Of a stretch of DNA of 37,637 nucleotides, positions 17,365 through 26,451 are shown piece after piece. This DNA comes from Streptococcus sp. SK643 (lineage in GTDB: Bacteria; Bacillota; Bacilli; Lactobacillales; Streptococcaceae). The stretch spans positions 1 to 37,637 of the forward strand of contig NZ_AJMM01000024.1 of the NCBI RefSeq assembly GCF_000259505.1. The letters run 5' to 3'. Position numbers and translations under genes: made by a program. The notes below the pieces were generated by a model. It saw only the letters and a list, made by a program, of their open reading frames with translations, ran no database searches and was not told where the DNA came from. Position 1 is the stretch's first letter. Every line of letters begins with the position of its first letter.

Positions 17365-17982
17365 TTAATCAGTAATTCTCGTCAGGTTCAACTCTTGAGC
17401 AAGCTGACGTTCTTGTTCTCTTTGTTTATTCTTTTTATTGTAGATTTGACTTTTTTTCAGAAAGTCATAGTTATTTTTCTTTGGAGATGGAACTTGCTTC
17501 TCATCAGTATCTGTAGAAATGTGATTTATTTCTGCTGCCAAGATATAATGCGACTGACTTAATTTTTTACTATATTTAACAAATTCACCCGGATTTTCCT
17601 TTTGAAAAGGAGCAGTAGGTTGATTAACTTGTCTAACCAAAGTTGGTTGTGAATGCCTTCTTGTATGCGGAATATCCTTAGTTAGATAAGTAGCTGAGCG
17701 CTTCTTCTTTAAATCAGCACGCGCTTCTTCACGCGCTTTCTCAGCATAGCTCTTGCCTTCTTTCTTAACACCTAGACCAGATTTTTTAGGTTTTTCTATC
17801 TGTTTTTCTTGAGGTTTTTCTGGCACATCTTCAGTAATAGGTTCCCACTCAAGATGATTTTTATCTCGGTATTCCCCTTTAATATTACTAATAAAATCAG
17901 ACTCATCATACAAATCCATGACTGGCATTGCAGTTAGCATGATTTCATCATCTGACACCAATGGAAATCGTTCTTCTTTCAT
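17365..17982 (-). CDS. Uncharacterised charged protein upstream of murC
   Basis: A 205-residue protein with no recognised domain, signal peptide or membrane helix. It starts acidic ([23 protein letters not shown]) and becomes strongly basic, with a lysine/proline stretch, a [23 protein letters not shown] segment likely to be helical, and a K/R/Q-rich end. The composition suggests a largely disordered protein that binds partners or RNA; this is inference. A good site (AAAGGAAATAG) precedes the ATG. It lies between the SNF2 gene and murC and has its own promoter, so it leads the murC unit. Confidence 0.8.
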   Translation of the reverse strand: MKEERFPLVSDDEIMLTAMPVMDLYDESDFISNIKGEYRDKNHLEWEPITEDVPEKPQEKQIEKPKKSGLGVKKEGKSYAEKAREEARADLKKKRSATYLTKDIPHTRRHSQPTLVRQVNQPTAPFQKENPGEFVKYSKKLSQSHYILAAEINHISTDTDEKQVPSPKKNNYDFLKKSQIYNKKNKQREQERQLAQELNLTRITD

Positions 17983-18005
17983 TTTCTATTTCCTTTCAAC
18001 ACTTC

Positions 18006-18033
18006 ATTATAGCGTATTGTCTTGATTTTTCAA
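18006..18033 (-). promoter_or_regulatory. Predicted promoter of the murC unit
   Basis: Minus strand -35 TTGAAA (18033-18028), 16-base spacer, -10 TATAAT (18011-18006), in the gap between the SNF2 gene and the 205-residue gene. Confidence 0.6.
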
Positions 18034-18041
18034 GTACGGAC

Positions 18042-21000
18042 TCAAGAAATCCCTAAAATTTCTCTAATTTCTGCTAGGGTGAGACTGCCACGTGATTCAG
18101 TCCCATCTAATACTTGAGATACCAGATGTTTCTTTTGTTCTTGGAGTTCCTGTATTTTTTCTTCGATTGTTCCTTTAGTCACAAGACGATAGACCTCAAC
18201 CATCTCTTTTTGTCCCATTCGATGGGCACGTCCAATAGCCTGAGCTTCTACTGCAGGATTCCACCAGAGATCAACCAAAATCACCGTATCAGCTCCTGTC
18301 AGATTCAGTCCGACACCACCCGCCTTAAGAGAAATCAAAAAGGCATCTCTTTCACCCTGATTAAAGGCTTTGGTCATCTCTTGCCGTTCCATAGCTGGGG
18401 TTGAACCTGTTATTTTAAAAGAAGTCAATCCTAAGTCTGGAAGCTCATGCTCTATCCTCTCTAACATCCCTTTGAACTGAGAGAAAATCAAGACCCGGTG
18501 CCCACCGTCTGCTACCTGTACTAGTAAATCTCGAAGACTATCTAGTTTACCACTAGCTCCCTGATAATCATCCATAAAGAGGGCTGGGGTATCACAAATC
18601 TGACGCAAGCGCATCAGGCCAGATAAGATTTCTACACGACTACGTTGAAATTCCTGATCTGAAACTTGAGCCAGACGATCTCGCATCTGTTGCAACTGGG
18701 CTAGGTAGATGGCCTTTTGCTGGTCTTCTAGTTCATTCTTGTAGACTACTTCTATTAGGTCTGGCAACTCTGTCAAAACTTCATCTTTCTTCCGTCTCAT
18801 AACAAAGGGTTTGATAAATTGAGCTATTCGCTCAGCTGGCAATTTCATAAATTCTTTCTTACTTGGCAAGAGTCCAGGCATGACAATTTGGAAAATAGAC
18901 CACAGCTCACCTAGATGATTTTCAATAGGAGTCCCAGATAAGGCAAAAACTGCTGGGACTACAAACTGTCTCAAACTCTGAGCAATCTTAGTCTGGGCAT
19001 TTTTCATCACCTGGGCCTCATCTAAAAAGAGGAAATCAAAGGACATTTCTTGATAAAGGTCACTGTCTTGCCTAAAGGTAGCATAACTGGTTACATAAAT
19101 TTGATGCTTTTCAGCAAGAAGTTCTTCACGAGTGGCTTTTAAACCATGAACTACAGTCACATCCAACTGAGGAGAAAATTTTTTAAATTCATCAGCCCAA
19201 TTATAAATTAAACCAGACGGTGCAAGAATTAATACTCTGCTATCCTTTGTCACCTGGCTAGTCAGAAATGCAATGGTCTGAAGCGTTTTTCCAAGCCCCA
19301 TATCATCAGCTAAGATTCCACCAAAACCATAGTGATGGAGCATTTGCAACCAACGAATTCCCTTCTCCTGATAATCTCTTAATTCAGCCTTGACATGCAT
19401 TTCTTGCAAAGGAAAATCCTCTGGATGTGTCAAATCATGAGCTAAATGCTGAAACTCTTTTGAAAAAGAAACACGGTTTCGGCCTTCAAAGAGATGAGAC
19501 AAGGTATAAGCCAAGGATTTTCGAGCCTGTAAAGAGCCATCTTTCAATTCAGAAATCCCCAGGTCTTGTAAATTCTGACGAATCTTCTTAGTTTCCTCAT
19601 CAAAAAAGAAAACTTGACTGGAAGAGTCGATATAAAAATCCTGATTTGCAAGTAAGGCCTGCATGGCTTGATCAATTTCATCTTGGCCAATATCTTGGAA
19701 ATCAAACTGAATTTCCAAGAGGCCTCCTTTAGAAGCAATTTGAAGGTGAGGACTTGCTAATTGATAAAGTTCTTCTACTTCTTCTGATATTTGAACCTTC
19801 CCTAGTTTTTCAAAAACAGGAATGATTTCATGAAAGAAATGATAAACCGATTCCGCCTTTAGCGCCTGACGATAAGATTGAAAATCTGCTTCAAAACCAG
19901 CCACTAAACAAAGTTGAAATACTTTTTCTTCTAAATCGCCATCACTAGAAAATGGTAATTCTTCTAGCTCTTTTCTGCTAGAAACCTGTTTATCACCATA
20001 ATCAAACTGAATTTCCAAGTTAAGACGACCATCTTCTTCCTTATCAAAGTAAAAAGAAGGAGAAAAAGTTCTGATTTGTAAGCGCTCTGGAGCAGAGACC
20101 TTGCCCATCTGGCTAAAAAGAGAAAGACAAGATGCCAGTTTATCCCGATCACTACTGTCAAATTGCAGGCATTTACAGCCTTTTTTATCTAAGGGAAGAT
20201 TCTTGAGTTCTCTTAAAAGCCCAGTTTGTTCTGAAGTTAAAAGATAAACCTGCCCTTTATGGAAAAGTACAGCGCCCTGATAAAATACATTGACTCTAGG
20301 ACTTTCAAGGATTTCCATTTCAAAATAATCCGAATACTCTCTGACAGTGAATGCAAAGAGTCCTGCATCCGCATGCAAATCTTGAAAGAGGAGGGTCCGG
20401 TAACTATCCACTTGATGGTCAAATTGAAAATGGGGTAAGGTCATTAACAAATGAACACCTTGCTCAAAAAAAGAGAGAGGGAAAAAGAGGTGTCGACCTT
20501 GATTTTGGAAAAAGAGGTCTAAAGCAAGCCCTTCTTCAACTAAACCACACAAAAAATCAAGAACTTCCTGACTGGCTTGATCAAAGGCTTCCCGCGTAAG
20601 AGATTCCTCATAAGTTTTGCCAATCATATAAGGTTTTCTTTGCTGGATAACTTTCAAAAAGAGTGGTATATCGCGAATAACATAGTACTTATGGCTATTC
20701 TTCAATCCAATTCTTAGCGTCCATAAGAGGCGATTGGTCCCTGCTTCTACTTGACCAGTAGCTGATAATTCGTAGCCCTGTTCTACCTTTTTAGGCTGGA
20801 TAAGTTCCAAGAACATACCACCAAAAGTTACTCTGGTTTCGACCACTTCTTGTTCTTCATGCCCTTCTTCTAAGGTTTTCAGGATGTCCTGACCATCCTC
20901 GTCATTTTTTAAAAAATACTCAAGAGCAGCTAAATGCACACAGTAACCCCTCCTTTGGAAAAAATCACAGGCACAAAAAACCAATTCATCTTCTAAACTG

Positions 21001-21128
21001 TAGCGCAACTCTTCTTCAGAAACGCGAGCATAGAGACGATTGTTCTTTTCCTTTATAATTTCAACCTTACCAGTTTCATATAGGGTTACACCCTCGGTCC
21101 GCAATTTTCCCGGAATCAATTTAGCCAT
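18042..21128 (-). CDS. SWIM zinc finger SNF2-family helicase
   Basis: A 1028-residue SNF2-type ATPase. The N-terminal SWIM zinc finger has Cys52, Cys54, Cys63 and His65 (CxC-x8-CxH). A long bacterial SNF2-associated region follows (about 150-560), then the helicase core with ADDMGLGKTLQT (Walker A), LFLDEAQ (DExx box), ALSGTPIENHLGELWSIF, and in the second lobe SQFKGM, SLKAGGVGLNLTGAD and QAIGRAHRMGQ (motif VI). These enzymes translocate on DNA or strip bound proteins; the cellular role in streptococci is not known to me. It starts just after a promoter with an extended -10. Confidence 0.92.
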   Translation of the reverse strand: MAKLIPGKLRTEGVTLYETGKVEIIKEKNNRLYARVSEEELRYSLEDELVFCACDFFQRRGYCVHLAALEYFLKNDEDGQDILKTLEEGHEEQEVVETRVTFGGMFLELIQPKKVEQGYELSATGQVEAGTNRLLWTLRIGLKNSHKYYVIRDIPLFLKVIQQRKPYMIGKTYEESLTREAFDQASQEVLDFLCGLVEEGLALDLFFQNQGRHLFFPLSFFEQGVHLLMTLPHFQFDHQVDSYRTLLFQDLHADAGLFAFTVREYSDYFEMEILESPRVNVFYQGAVLFHKGQVYLLTSEQTGLLRELKNLPLDKKGCKCLQFDSSDRDKLASCLSLFSQMGKVSAPERLQIRTFSPSFYFDKEEDGRLNLEIQFDYGDKQVSSRKELEELPFSSDGDLEEKVFQLCLVAGFEADFQSYRQALKAESVYHFFHEIIPVFEKLGKVQISEEVEELYQLASPHLQIASKGGLLEIQFDFQDIGQDEIDQAMQALLANQDFYIDSSSQVFFFDEETKKIRQNLQDLGISELKDGSLQARKSLAYTLSHLFEGRNRVSFSKEFQHLAHDLTHPEDFPLQEMHVKAELRDYQEKGIRWLQMLHHYGFGGILADDMGLGKTLQTIAFLTSQVTKDSRVLILAPSGLIYNWADEFKKFSPQLDVTVVHGLKATREELLAEKHQIYVTSYATFRQDSDLYQEMSFDFLFLDEAQVMKNAQTKIAQSLRQFVVPAVFALSGTPIENHLGELWSIFQIVMPGLLPSKKEFMKLPAERIAQFIKPFVMRRKKDEVLTELPDLIEVVYKNELEDQQKAIYLAQLQQMRDRLAQVSDQEFQRSRVEILSGLMRLRQICDTPALFMDDYQGASGKLDSLRDLLVQVADGGHRVLIFSQFKGMLERIEHELPDLGLTSFKITGSTPAMERQEMTKAFNQGERDAFLISLKAGGVGLNLTGADTVILVDLWWNPAVEAQAIGRAHRMGQKEMVEVYRLVTKGTIEEKIQELQEQKKHLVSQVLDGTESRGSLTLAEIREILGIS

Positions 21129-21153
21129 ATTTCTACCATTTCCTTATCTTTTT

Positions 21154-21159
21154 ATTATA
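21154..21159 (-). promoter_or_regulatory. Predicted extended -10 of the SNF2 helicase gene
   Basis: Minus strand TGGTATAAT (extended -10), 26 bases upstream of the ATG. No convincing -35. Confidence 0.55.
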
Positions 21160-21175
21160 CCATATTTTGGTCTAT

Positions 21176-21213
21176 CAAAATAGCCTTCTAAGGAGATTTC
21201 TCTTAGAAGGCTA
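21176..21213 (-). terminator. Terminator of the metB-patB unit
   Basis: Minus strand TAGCCTTCTAAG / CTTAGAAGGCTA hairpin with a short AT-rich loop, followed by TTTTGAT, directly downstream of the aminotransferase-fold lyase gene. Confidence 0.8.
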
Positions 21214-21218
21214 AGGAT

Positions 21219-22385
21219 TTAAAGCTTGGTAAAGGTTGTTACAATTCGCTGACAGACTTTTTCTAAAAGTGGCTTGGGCATGGCTACATTGAGGCGAGCG
21301 TGAAGACTTCCTTCCACACCGAAATCCAATCCCCTATTCAAAATAACCTTGGCTTCCTCTTTCAAAAGCTCTTGTAATTTTTCATAAGTCAGGTCATAGG
21401 CTGAAAAATCAAGCCAAATCAAGTAGGTTCCTTGCGGTTTCATAACCTTGATTTTAGTCTCTTGTCTAAATAGATCAACCACATAATTAATATGGTCTTC
21501 AAAGACTTGCTTGAGTTCCTCTAGCCAATCCTTACCGTATCGATAGGCAGCTTCTGTCGCCAAATAACCCAATCCTGAAATTTCATGTTGATTATTGGCC
21601 AACTGGCGTTTCTGGTAAGCCACTCGCAACTTAGGATTTCCAATAACTGCATATGAATTTTTTGTTCCAGCAATGTTAAAGGTTTTAGTGGCACTACTCA
21701 AGACGATAGCAAAATCTTTGAAGGCAGGATCAATGGTATTGAAGGAATGATGCTTGTGACCAAAGAGGGCCAAATCTTGGTGAATCTCATCTGAAACCAA
21801 CAAAACACCATATTTTTGACAGATTTGACCAATTTTCTCCAACACTTCCTTTTCCCATACACGTCCACCAGGATTATGAGGGTTGCAGAGGATATAGAGT
21901 TTGACATCTTCTTCTACCAAATCCTTTTCAAGTTGGTCAAAGTCAATCTCAAACAGACCATCCTTTTCCACCAAAGAATTGCTAATCAATCTACGGTTGT
22001 TCAACTTGACACTGCGAGCAAAGGGGGGGTAGACAGGTGTGTTAATCAAAACCGCCTCGCCTTCTTTTGTAAAGGCTTGAATAGCTGTTGAGATGGCTGG
22101 TACCACACCCTCGATAAAGACAAGAGCTTCTTTGTCAAAGTGATACCCATGTTGTGTAGCTTCCCACTTTTGAACTTCCTTGATTAACTCCTCACTGGCA
22201 TAAGTATAGCCATAAACCAATTGATCCGCATAAGTTTGCACAGCCTGGCGGATTTCAGGCAAGACCACAAAGTCCATATCCGCTATCCAAGCTGGTAGGA
22301 CTTCGCTATCCGTTTCTGCCTCTTTCCATTTATAGGTATGGTGTCCTATACGATTGGGCAGGCTTGTAAAATCATATTTTCCCAT
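21219..22385 (-). CDS. patB: PLP-dependent C-S lyase, MalY/PatB type
   Basis: A 388-residue fold-type I PLP enzyme of the MalY/PatB family, which cleaves cystathionine or cysteine S-conjugates to homocysteine or thiol, pyruvate and ammonia. Visible motifs: LPAWIADMDF, NTPVYPPF, CNPHNPGGRVW, SDEIHQDL, and the PLP-binding Lys234 in SSATKTFNIAG. The frame extends to 22424, but I chose the ATG at 22385 because it matches family length and the site GGAAGGATAAG overlaps the metB stop. It follows metB by 7 bases under the same MET-box promoter, which supports cystathionine beta-lyase as its main role. Confidence 0.87.
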   Translation of the reverse strand: MGKYDFTSLPNRIGHHTYKWKEAETDSEVLPAWIADMDFVVLPEIRQAVQTYADQLVYGYTYASEELIKEVQKWEATQHGYHFDKEALVFIEGVVPAISTAIQAFTKEGEAVLINTPVYPPFARSVKLNNRRLISNSLVEKDGLFEIDFDQLEKDLVEEDVKLYILCNPHNPGGRVWEKEVLEKIGQICQKYGVLLVSDEIHQDLALFGHKHHSFNTIDPAFKDFAIVLSSATKTFNIAGTKNSYAVIGNPKLRVAYQKRQLANNQHEISGLGYLATEAAYRYGKDWLEELKQVFEDHINYVVDLFRQETKIKVMKPQGTYLIWLDFSAYDLTYEKLQELLKEEAKVILNRGLDFGVEGSLHARLNVAMPKPLLEKVCQRIVTTFTKL

Positions 22386-22392
22386 CTTTGTC

Positions 22393-23487
22393 TTATCCTT
22401 CCAAGGCTTGGCGCAAATCTGCAATCAAATCTCTAGCATCCTCAATCCCAATCGACAAACGCAAGAGGTCATCTGTCAAACCATAAGAATGGCGCACTTC
22501 TGCTGGAATATCAGCGTGAGTTTGTGTCGTTGGATAAGTAATGAGACTTTCTACCCCACCCAAACTTTCCGCAAAAGAGAAGACCTTGAGACTGTTCAAG
22601 ATATGAGGAATGCGTGTTTCATCTGCTACTTTAAAGGAAATCATCCCTCCACGACCAGTGTAAAGAACTTCCTTAACTGCTGGAGAATCCTTCAAAAAAG
22701 CAACCACTTCTTGGGCATTGACTGTTGAGCGCTCCATACGAAGGGACAAAGTCTTGAGACCACGAATCAATTGATAACTGTCAAATGGAGACAAAACCGC
22801 TCCTGTCGTATTGAGATTGTAGAAAAGCTTCTCGTATAGTTCTAAACTATTGGTTACAACCACTCCAGCCAAGACATCATTGTGGCCTGCTAGATACTTA
22901 GTTGCTGAATGAAGAACAATATCTGCTCCATCTTCAATCGGGCGTTGGTAGATAGGGCTGTAGAAGGTATTGTCCACCACCACTTTAGCCCCCTTAGCAT
23001 GAGCCAATTTTGCTAGTTTTTCGATGTCAAACTCCAACATCAAGGGATTGGTTGGAGTTTCGATATAGAGAACATCCACATCTTTTTCTAACTCAGCAAT
23101 CAACTCTTCTTCGGTATTTGCATAAGTAAAACGGAATCGACCTTCCTGCTCCACTTGGTTAAACCAGCGGAAAGAACCACCGTAAAGGTCACGGACAGCC
23201 AAGACCTTACTTCCTACTGGAAAGACGCTAAAAGCTAATACAATAGCTGACATTCCTGAGCTAGTTGCTAGGGCATAATCTGCGGACTCAATAGCCGCCA
23301 AGACTTCTTCTGCCTTACTGCGAGTTGGGTTTTTGGTACGCGTATAGTCAAAACCAGTAGATTGACCAAACTCTGGATGCTGATAGGTCGTTGAAAAATG
23401 AAGCGGTGTCACTAAGGCCCCTGTCGCTTCATCTGACTTAATACCCGCCTGGGCCAAAATTGTGTTGATGTGTAATTCCTTGCTCAT
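22393..23487 (-). CDS. metB: Cystathionine gamma-synthase / beta-lyase (Cys/Met metabolism PLP enzyme)
   Basis: A 364-residue enzyme of the trans-sulfuration family. PLP-binding Lys197 is in LHSATKYLAGHNDVLAG; YTRTKNPTR (about 48-56) binds phosphate and ETPTNPL (143-149) and DNTFYSP (172-178) are family signatures. The sequence alone does not separate gamma-synthase from gamma- or beta-lyase; methionine-type control favours a place in methionine synthesis. GGAGG precedes the ATG by 7 bases. It leads the two-gene unit with patB. Confidence 0.9.
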   Translation of the reverse strand: MSKELHINTILAQAGIKSDEATGALVTPLHFSTTYQHPEFGQSTGFDYTRTKNPTRSKAEEVLAAIESADYALATSSGMSAIVLAFSVFPVGSKVLAVRDLYGGSFRWFNQVEQEGRFRFTYANTEEELIAELEKDVDVLYIETPTNPLMLEFDIEKLAKLAHAKGAKVVVDNTFYSPIYQRPIEDGADIVLHSATKYLAGHNDVLAGVVVTNSLELYEKLFYNLNTTGAVLSPFDSYQLIRGLKTLSLRMERSTVNAQEVVAFLKDSPAVKEVLYTGRGGMISFKVADETRIPHILNSLKVFSFAESLGGVESLITYPTTQTHADIPAEVRHSYGLTDDLLRLSIGIEDARDLIADLRQALEG

Positions 23488-23513
23488 ACAATACCTCCAA
23501 ATCTATAGTAACT

Positions 23514-23519
23514 ATTGTA
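23514..23519 (-). promoter_or_regulatory. Predicted extended -10 of the metB promoter
   Basis: Minus strand TGGTACAAT (extended -10), 27 bases upstream of the ATG. The -35 is poor, fitting an activator-dependent promoter with the MET-box upstream. Confidence 0.55.
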
Positions 23520-23563
23520 CCACTTATTTTCATCAACTCATTTTCTTCTTTTCAAGAGCTAGT

Positions 23564-23580
23564 TATAGTTTCAAACTATA
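23564..23580. promoter_or_regulatory. MET-box (MtaR/MetR operator)
   Basis: A perfect 17-base palindrome TATAGTTTCAAACTATA. It matches the streptococcal MET-box consensus bound by the LysR-type methionine regulator MtaR/MetR. It is centred about 65 bases upstream of the predicted metB start point, the usual place for LysR-type activators. Confidence 0.85.
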
Positions 23581-23596
23581 TACTTATCGAGTAAAG

Positions 23597-23631
23597 CTAA
23601 AAAGAATCCAGAAAAGCTTCCAGATTCTTTT
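23597..23631 (-). terminator. Terminator of the PH-like protein gene
   Basis: Minus strand AAAGAATCTGG / CTGGATTCTTTTT hairpin followed by a U-run, between the gene at 23652 and the metB MET-box. Confidence 0.65.
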
Positions 23632-23651
23632 GTGAAAATGATTGCTAGGGC

Positions 23652-24107
23652 TTACTTGGACCGAAAGAAATCCTGTTGGGCTAAATAGTCATAATGGTCT
23701 TTGTTAAATTGATATTGACCCACATGCTGACTAATCTGACCGACATCCACAGAAAAAATATAGTCTTCATTTTGATAGCTCCAATTAAGCCTAACTGTAT
23801 TCAAGACTGTCTTATAAGTAAAATATTTAACGTGATTCCAAGGCATCTCTACGACTTGATTAAAATGATTTTCTGTTACATCACTGATGTCCATCAAGTA
23901 GATACCCTTAGGTGTAAATGCTATAATCTTAGGCTTAACACTCGACTGAACATAGTAACTTCCTCCTATAATGAAAAAATCAATAAAGGATTTCAACCAT
24001 GTCTTTTTCTTGAAAGCCATCAGAAAATTCCTTTGTCCCTCGATATGACAAGTTGAAAGAAATGATGCAATCTGTTTTTCTGTTGCAAACTCCATAATAG
24101 CGCCCAT
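23652..24107 (-). CDS. Uncharacterised small protein, possibly PH-like fold
   Basis: A 151-residue protein I do not recognise by name. It starts with a helical segment (EKQIASFLSTCHIEGQRNFLMAFKKKTW), then a short hydrophobic patch (FIDFFIIGGSYYVQ), then alternating strand-like segments (PKIIAFTPKGIYLMDIS, VVEMPWNHVKYFTYK, YIFSVDVGQ). This pattern recalls bacterial PH-like (bPH/YokE type) proteins. GGAGG lies 7 bases before the ATG. It has a predicted leader of about 190 bases with a hairpin, and its own terminator. Confidence 0.7.
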   Translation of the reverse strand: MGAIMEFATEKQIASFLSTCHIEGQRNFLMAFKKKTWLKSFIDFFIIGGSYYVQSSVKPKIIAFTPKGIYLMDISDVTENHFNQVVEMPWNHVKYFTYKTVLNTVRLNWSYQNEDYIFSVDVGQISQHVGQYQFNKDHYDYLAQQDFFRSK

Positions 24108-24374
24108 GATCTTACCTCCATAAATATTAGTAAATAGGCAGATAAGAACTCTTCACTAAAAAGAAGAACTTATCAATTATTAGGTTTTATCTTACATTTT
24201 CAGTAAATGACATCCCTCCTATAAAATCATCCTAGCATATGCATACTTCTATTAATACTATAAAAGATCTTCAAAAATAACTTCTCGCAACTTTTCTTAT
24301 ATTCATTATAACATAAATCAAAGGAGCAAATAAAAAAATGTAAGATTTTTTCTTCCAAGTTTGACATCATTCTA
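24108..24374 (-). other. Long untranslated leader region upstream of the gene at 23652
   Basis: No gene is seen here. On the minus strand it holds an extended -10 TGTTATAAT (24310-24305); an isolated strong Shine-Dalgarno sequence AGGAGGG (24220-24214) directly abutting an ATG that opens only eight codons; and a hairpin with GATAAG/CTTATC and TCTTC/GAAGA arms (about 24140-24173). No U-run follows the hairpin. The predicted leader is about 190 bases. Confidence 0.45.
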
Positions 24375-24414
24375 TTAAAAAAACGACAGTTTCCTTAGAA
24401 ACCATCGTTTTTTC
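24375..24414 (-). terminator. Terminator of aliB
   Basis: Minus strand AAACGATGGTTTC-TAAG-GAAACTGTCGTTT with flanking A- and U-runs, 12 bases after the aliB stop. Confidence 0.85.
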
Positions 24415-24425
24415 TTGAAAAATCC

Positions 24426-26384
24426 TTATTTAACGTGTTTTGCCAATTCTTCTTGGGCTTTTTTATTGGACTCTTCTTTTTCCTTCATCCATTTTTCTTT
24501 GGCTTTTTCATACTCGTCTTTTGTGACTGTCTTATCTTGTAATTTGAGATACTTGTATGATTCGACCCCTTTATTACCTGCCAATGAGAATGGACTAGAG
24601 AAAGGAACTGTTTTTCTCAAAGTTGGTGTACCACCAAGTGATACGTTTGGAATTGCTAGTGAGCTATCTACCAACCAAGCTTGAGCCTCGGCGTATTTTT
24701 CATAACGTTTTGCTGGATCTTGCTCTTTATTAGCATCTTCTAACATCTGAGTGTAGGTATCTAGTCCAACTGCCTTAGCCTTGTCATTTACTTCTCCAGG
24801 CTCTAGACCTAAGTTTTGTAGAACTCCACCACTTTTCACGTTAAAGATTTCAAGATAGCTTGATGGGTCTTGGTAGTCAGCACTCCATCCACCATTATAA
24901 AGGTCGTAATCTTTCTGAGCTGCAGTTTGAGCTAGATAACCTGAACTATCATAGTCCTCTGTAGAAAGTAGGTGGACATCAATCACAACATTTTCTGCAC
25001 CTAAGACAGACTCAATTGATTGCTTCATGGAATTGATTCCTTGAATTTCAGCCTTATTGGTCAACTCTATAGTTTTATCTAAGTGGATAGGGAATGTTAC
25101 ACCCTTAGCTTCTAATTCTTTCTTAGCTTCTGCAAATTTGGCCTTGGCTTTCTCTGGATTGTAGTATGGATCTTGGGCATCGGCAAAATTCATACCCTGC
25201 CATTCCTTACCATAGTTCACCATCTTTTCAGATACAACTGCCCCAAAGTCTTTACCACCTACCGTTACAAATGTCGGAGGAACAACCAAGTTACGCAAAA
25301 TCTTAGTAGCACCATCTTCACCTTGAGATTGAGCACCATAAGCTGTACGGTCATAGGCAAAGTTAATGGCCTGACGGAAGTTTTTATTAAGAACTGCTTC
25401 CTGAGTCGATTTCTTCTCAGCATCGCTTGTCTTAGAAGTGAATTTATAAGATTTTCTATCTAGATTAAAGTTTATAAAGTAAGAAGTGGCATCTTGAATA
25501 CTATATACGATATTATCCTTGTTCTTCTCTTTAATCCCTTCAAAACTTGAGCTATTTGGATAAAGACCAGCATAGCTATAAGCACCCTCCATAAAGTTAC
25601 GTGCCAGTGCATCTTGGTCACTACCATCAAAGTAAGCCAATTTCACATCATCTACAAAGACATTCTTAGCATCCCAGTAATTCGGATTTTTCTTGAATTC
25701 AATAACAGATTTTGAAACTAAAGATTTCATTAAGAAAGGACCATTGTACAAAATGCTAGATGGATCCACCTTCCCAAAATCATCTCCTTTTGATTTCAAG
25801 AAATCCGCATTAAGAGGAAAGAGAATTGTTGATGTCGTTTTTGAGTTCCAGTAAGGTTCTGGGCGAGTCAAAGTATATTGAACAGTTTGGTCGTCAATAG
25901 CCTTGACACCTACAGTTGAAAAGTCTTTCGTTTTACCATTAATATAGTCATCCAAACCTGCAACGGATTCTTGCACCAAGTACAAGGCTTCTGATTTTTT
26001 ATCAGCAGCATACTTGAGACCAGTTACGAAGTCCTGGGCTGTTACTGGAGCATATTCCTCTCCCTCAGAAGTATACCATTTCGCATCCTTACGAAGTTTG
26101 TAGGTATAAGTCAAACCGTCCTTTGAAACACTCCAATCCTCTGCCATAGATGGAACATAATTCCCATATTGGTCATTTTCCATGAGACCATCAACTAGAT
26201 TGGTGATAATATCATTGGTAGTTGCACGGTTTTCAGCAAGATAGTTCAAACTAGATGGATCACTAGCATAGACATAATTATATGTTTTCGACGCATTCGT
26301 TGAATTCCCACATGCGCTCAATAAGATACCTGCGCTTAACACGACACCTGCAAGTGTTGCATACTTGGCTTTAGACTGTTTCAT
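24426..26384 (-). CDS. aliB: Oligopeptide-binding lipoprotein AliB
   Basis: A 652-residue extracellular solute-binding protein of family 5 (OppA type). The signal peptide ends in the lipobox LLSAC with lipid-modified Cys25. The body carries SBP_bac_5 segments such as LVDGLMENDQYGNYVPSMAEDW, YTYKLRKDAKWYTSEG and NFRQAINFAYDR. No permease or ATPase genes are adjacent, which fits AliA/AliB, orphan receptors that deliver peptides to the AmiCDEF transporter. Position between metB and the murJ-like/murE pair matches pneumococcal aliB. AGGAGG precedes the start. Confidence 0.9.
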   Translation of the reverse strand: MKQSKAKYATLAGVVLSAGILLSACGNSTNASKTYNYVYASDPSSLNYLAENRATTNDIITNLVDGLMENDQYGNYVPSMAEDWSVSKDGLTYTYKLRKDAKWYTSEGEEYAPVTAQDFVTGLKYAADKKSEALYLVQESVAGLDDYINGKTKDFSTVGVKAIDDQTVQYTLTRPEPYWNSKTTSTILFPLNADFLKSKGDDFGKVDPSSILYNGPFLMKSLVSKSVIEFKKNPNYWDAKNVFVDDVKLAYFDGSDQDALARNFMEGAYSYAGLYPNSSSFEGIKEKNKDNIVYSIQDATSYFINFNLDRKSYKFTSKTSDAEKKSTQEAVLNKNFRQAINFAYDRTAYGAQSQGEDGATKILRNLVVPPTFVTVGGKDFGAVVSEKMVNYGKEWQGMNFADAQDPYYNPEKAKAKFAEAKKELEAKGVTFPIHLDKTIELTNKAEIQGINSMKQSIESVLGAENVVIDVHLLSTEDYDSSGYLAQTAAQKDYDLYNGGWSADYQDPSSYLEIFNVKSGGVLQNLGLEPGEVNDKAKAVGLDTYTQMLEDANKEQDPAKRYEKYAEAQAWLVDSSLAIPNVSLGGTPTLRKTVPFSSPFSLAGNKGVESYKYLKLQDKTVTKDEYEKAKEKWMKEKEESNKKAQEELAKHVK

Positions 26385-26416
26385 ATCCAGAACCTCCTGA
26401 TTTAAATATTTGTCTT

Positions 26417-26445
26417 ATTATACATTACAGGTTTTATTTAGTCAA
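26417..26445 (-). promoter_or_regulatory. Predicted aliB promoter
   Basis: Minus strand -35 TTGACT (26445-26440), 17-base spacer, -10 TATAAT (26422-26417): near-consensus. Confidence 0.75.
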
Positions 26446-26451
26446 TAGTTT

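Noticed and set aside
24187..24213. Eight-codon frame after AGGAGGG
   Set aside because: The ATG directly touches the Shine-Dalgarno sequence with no spacer, so initiation is unlikely; kept only as a leader oddity.
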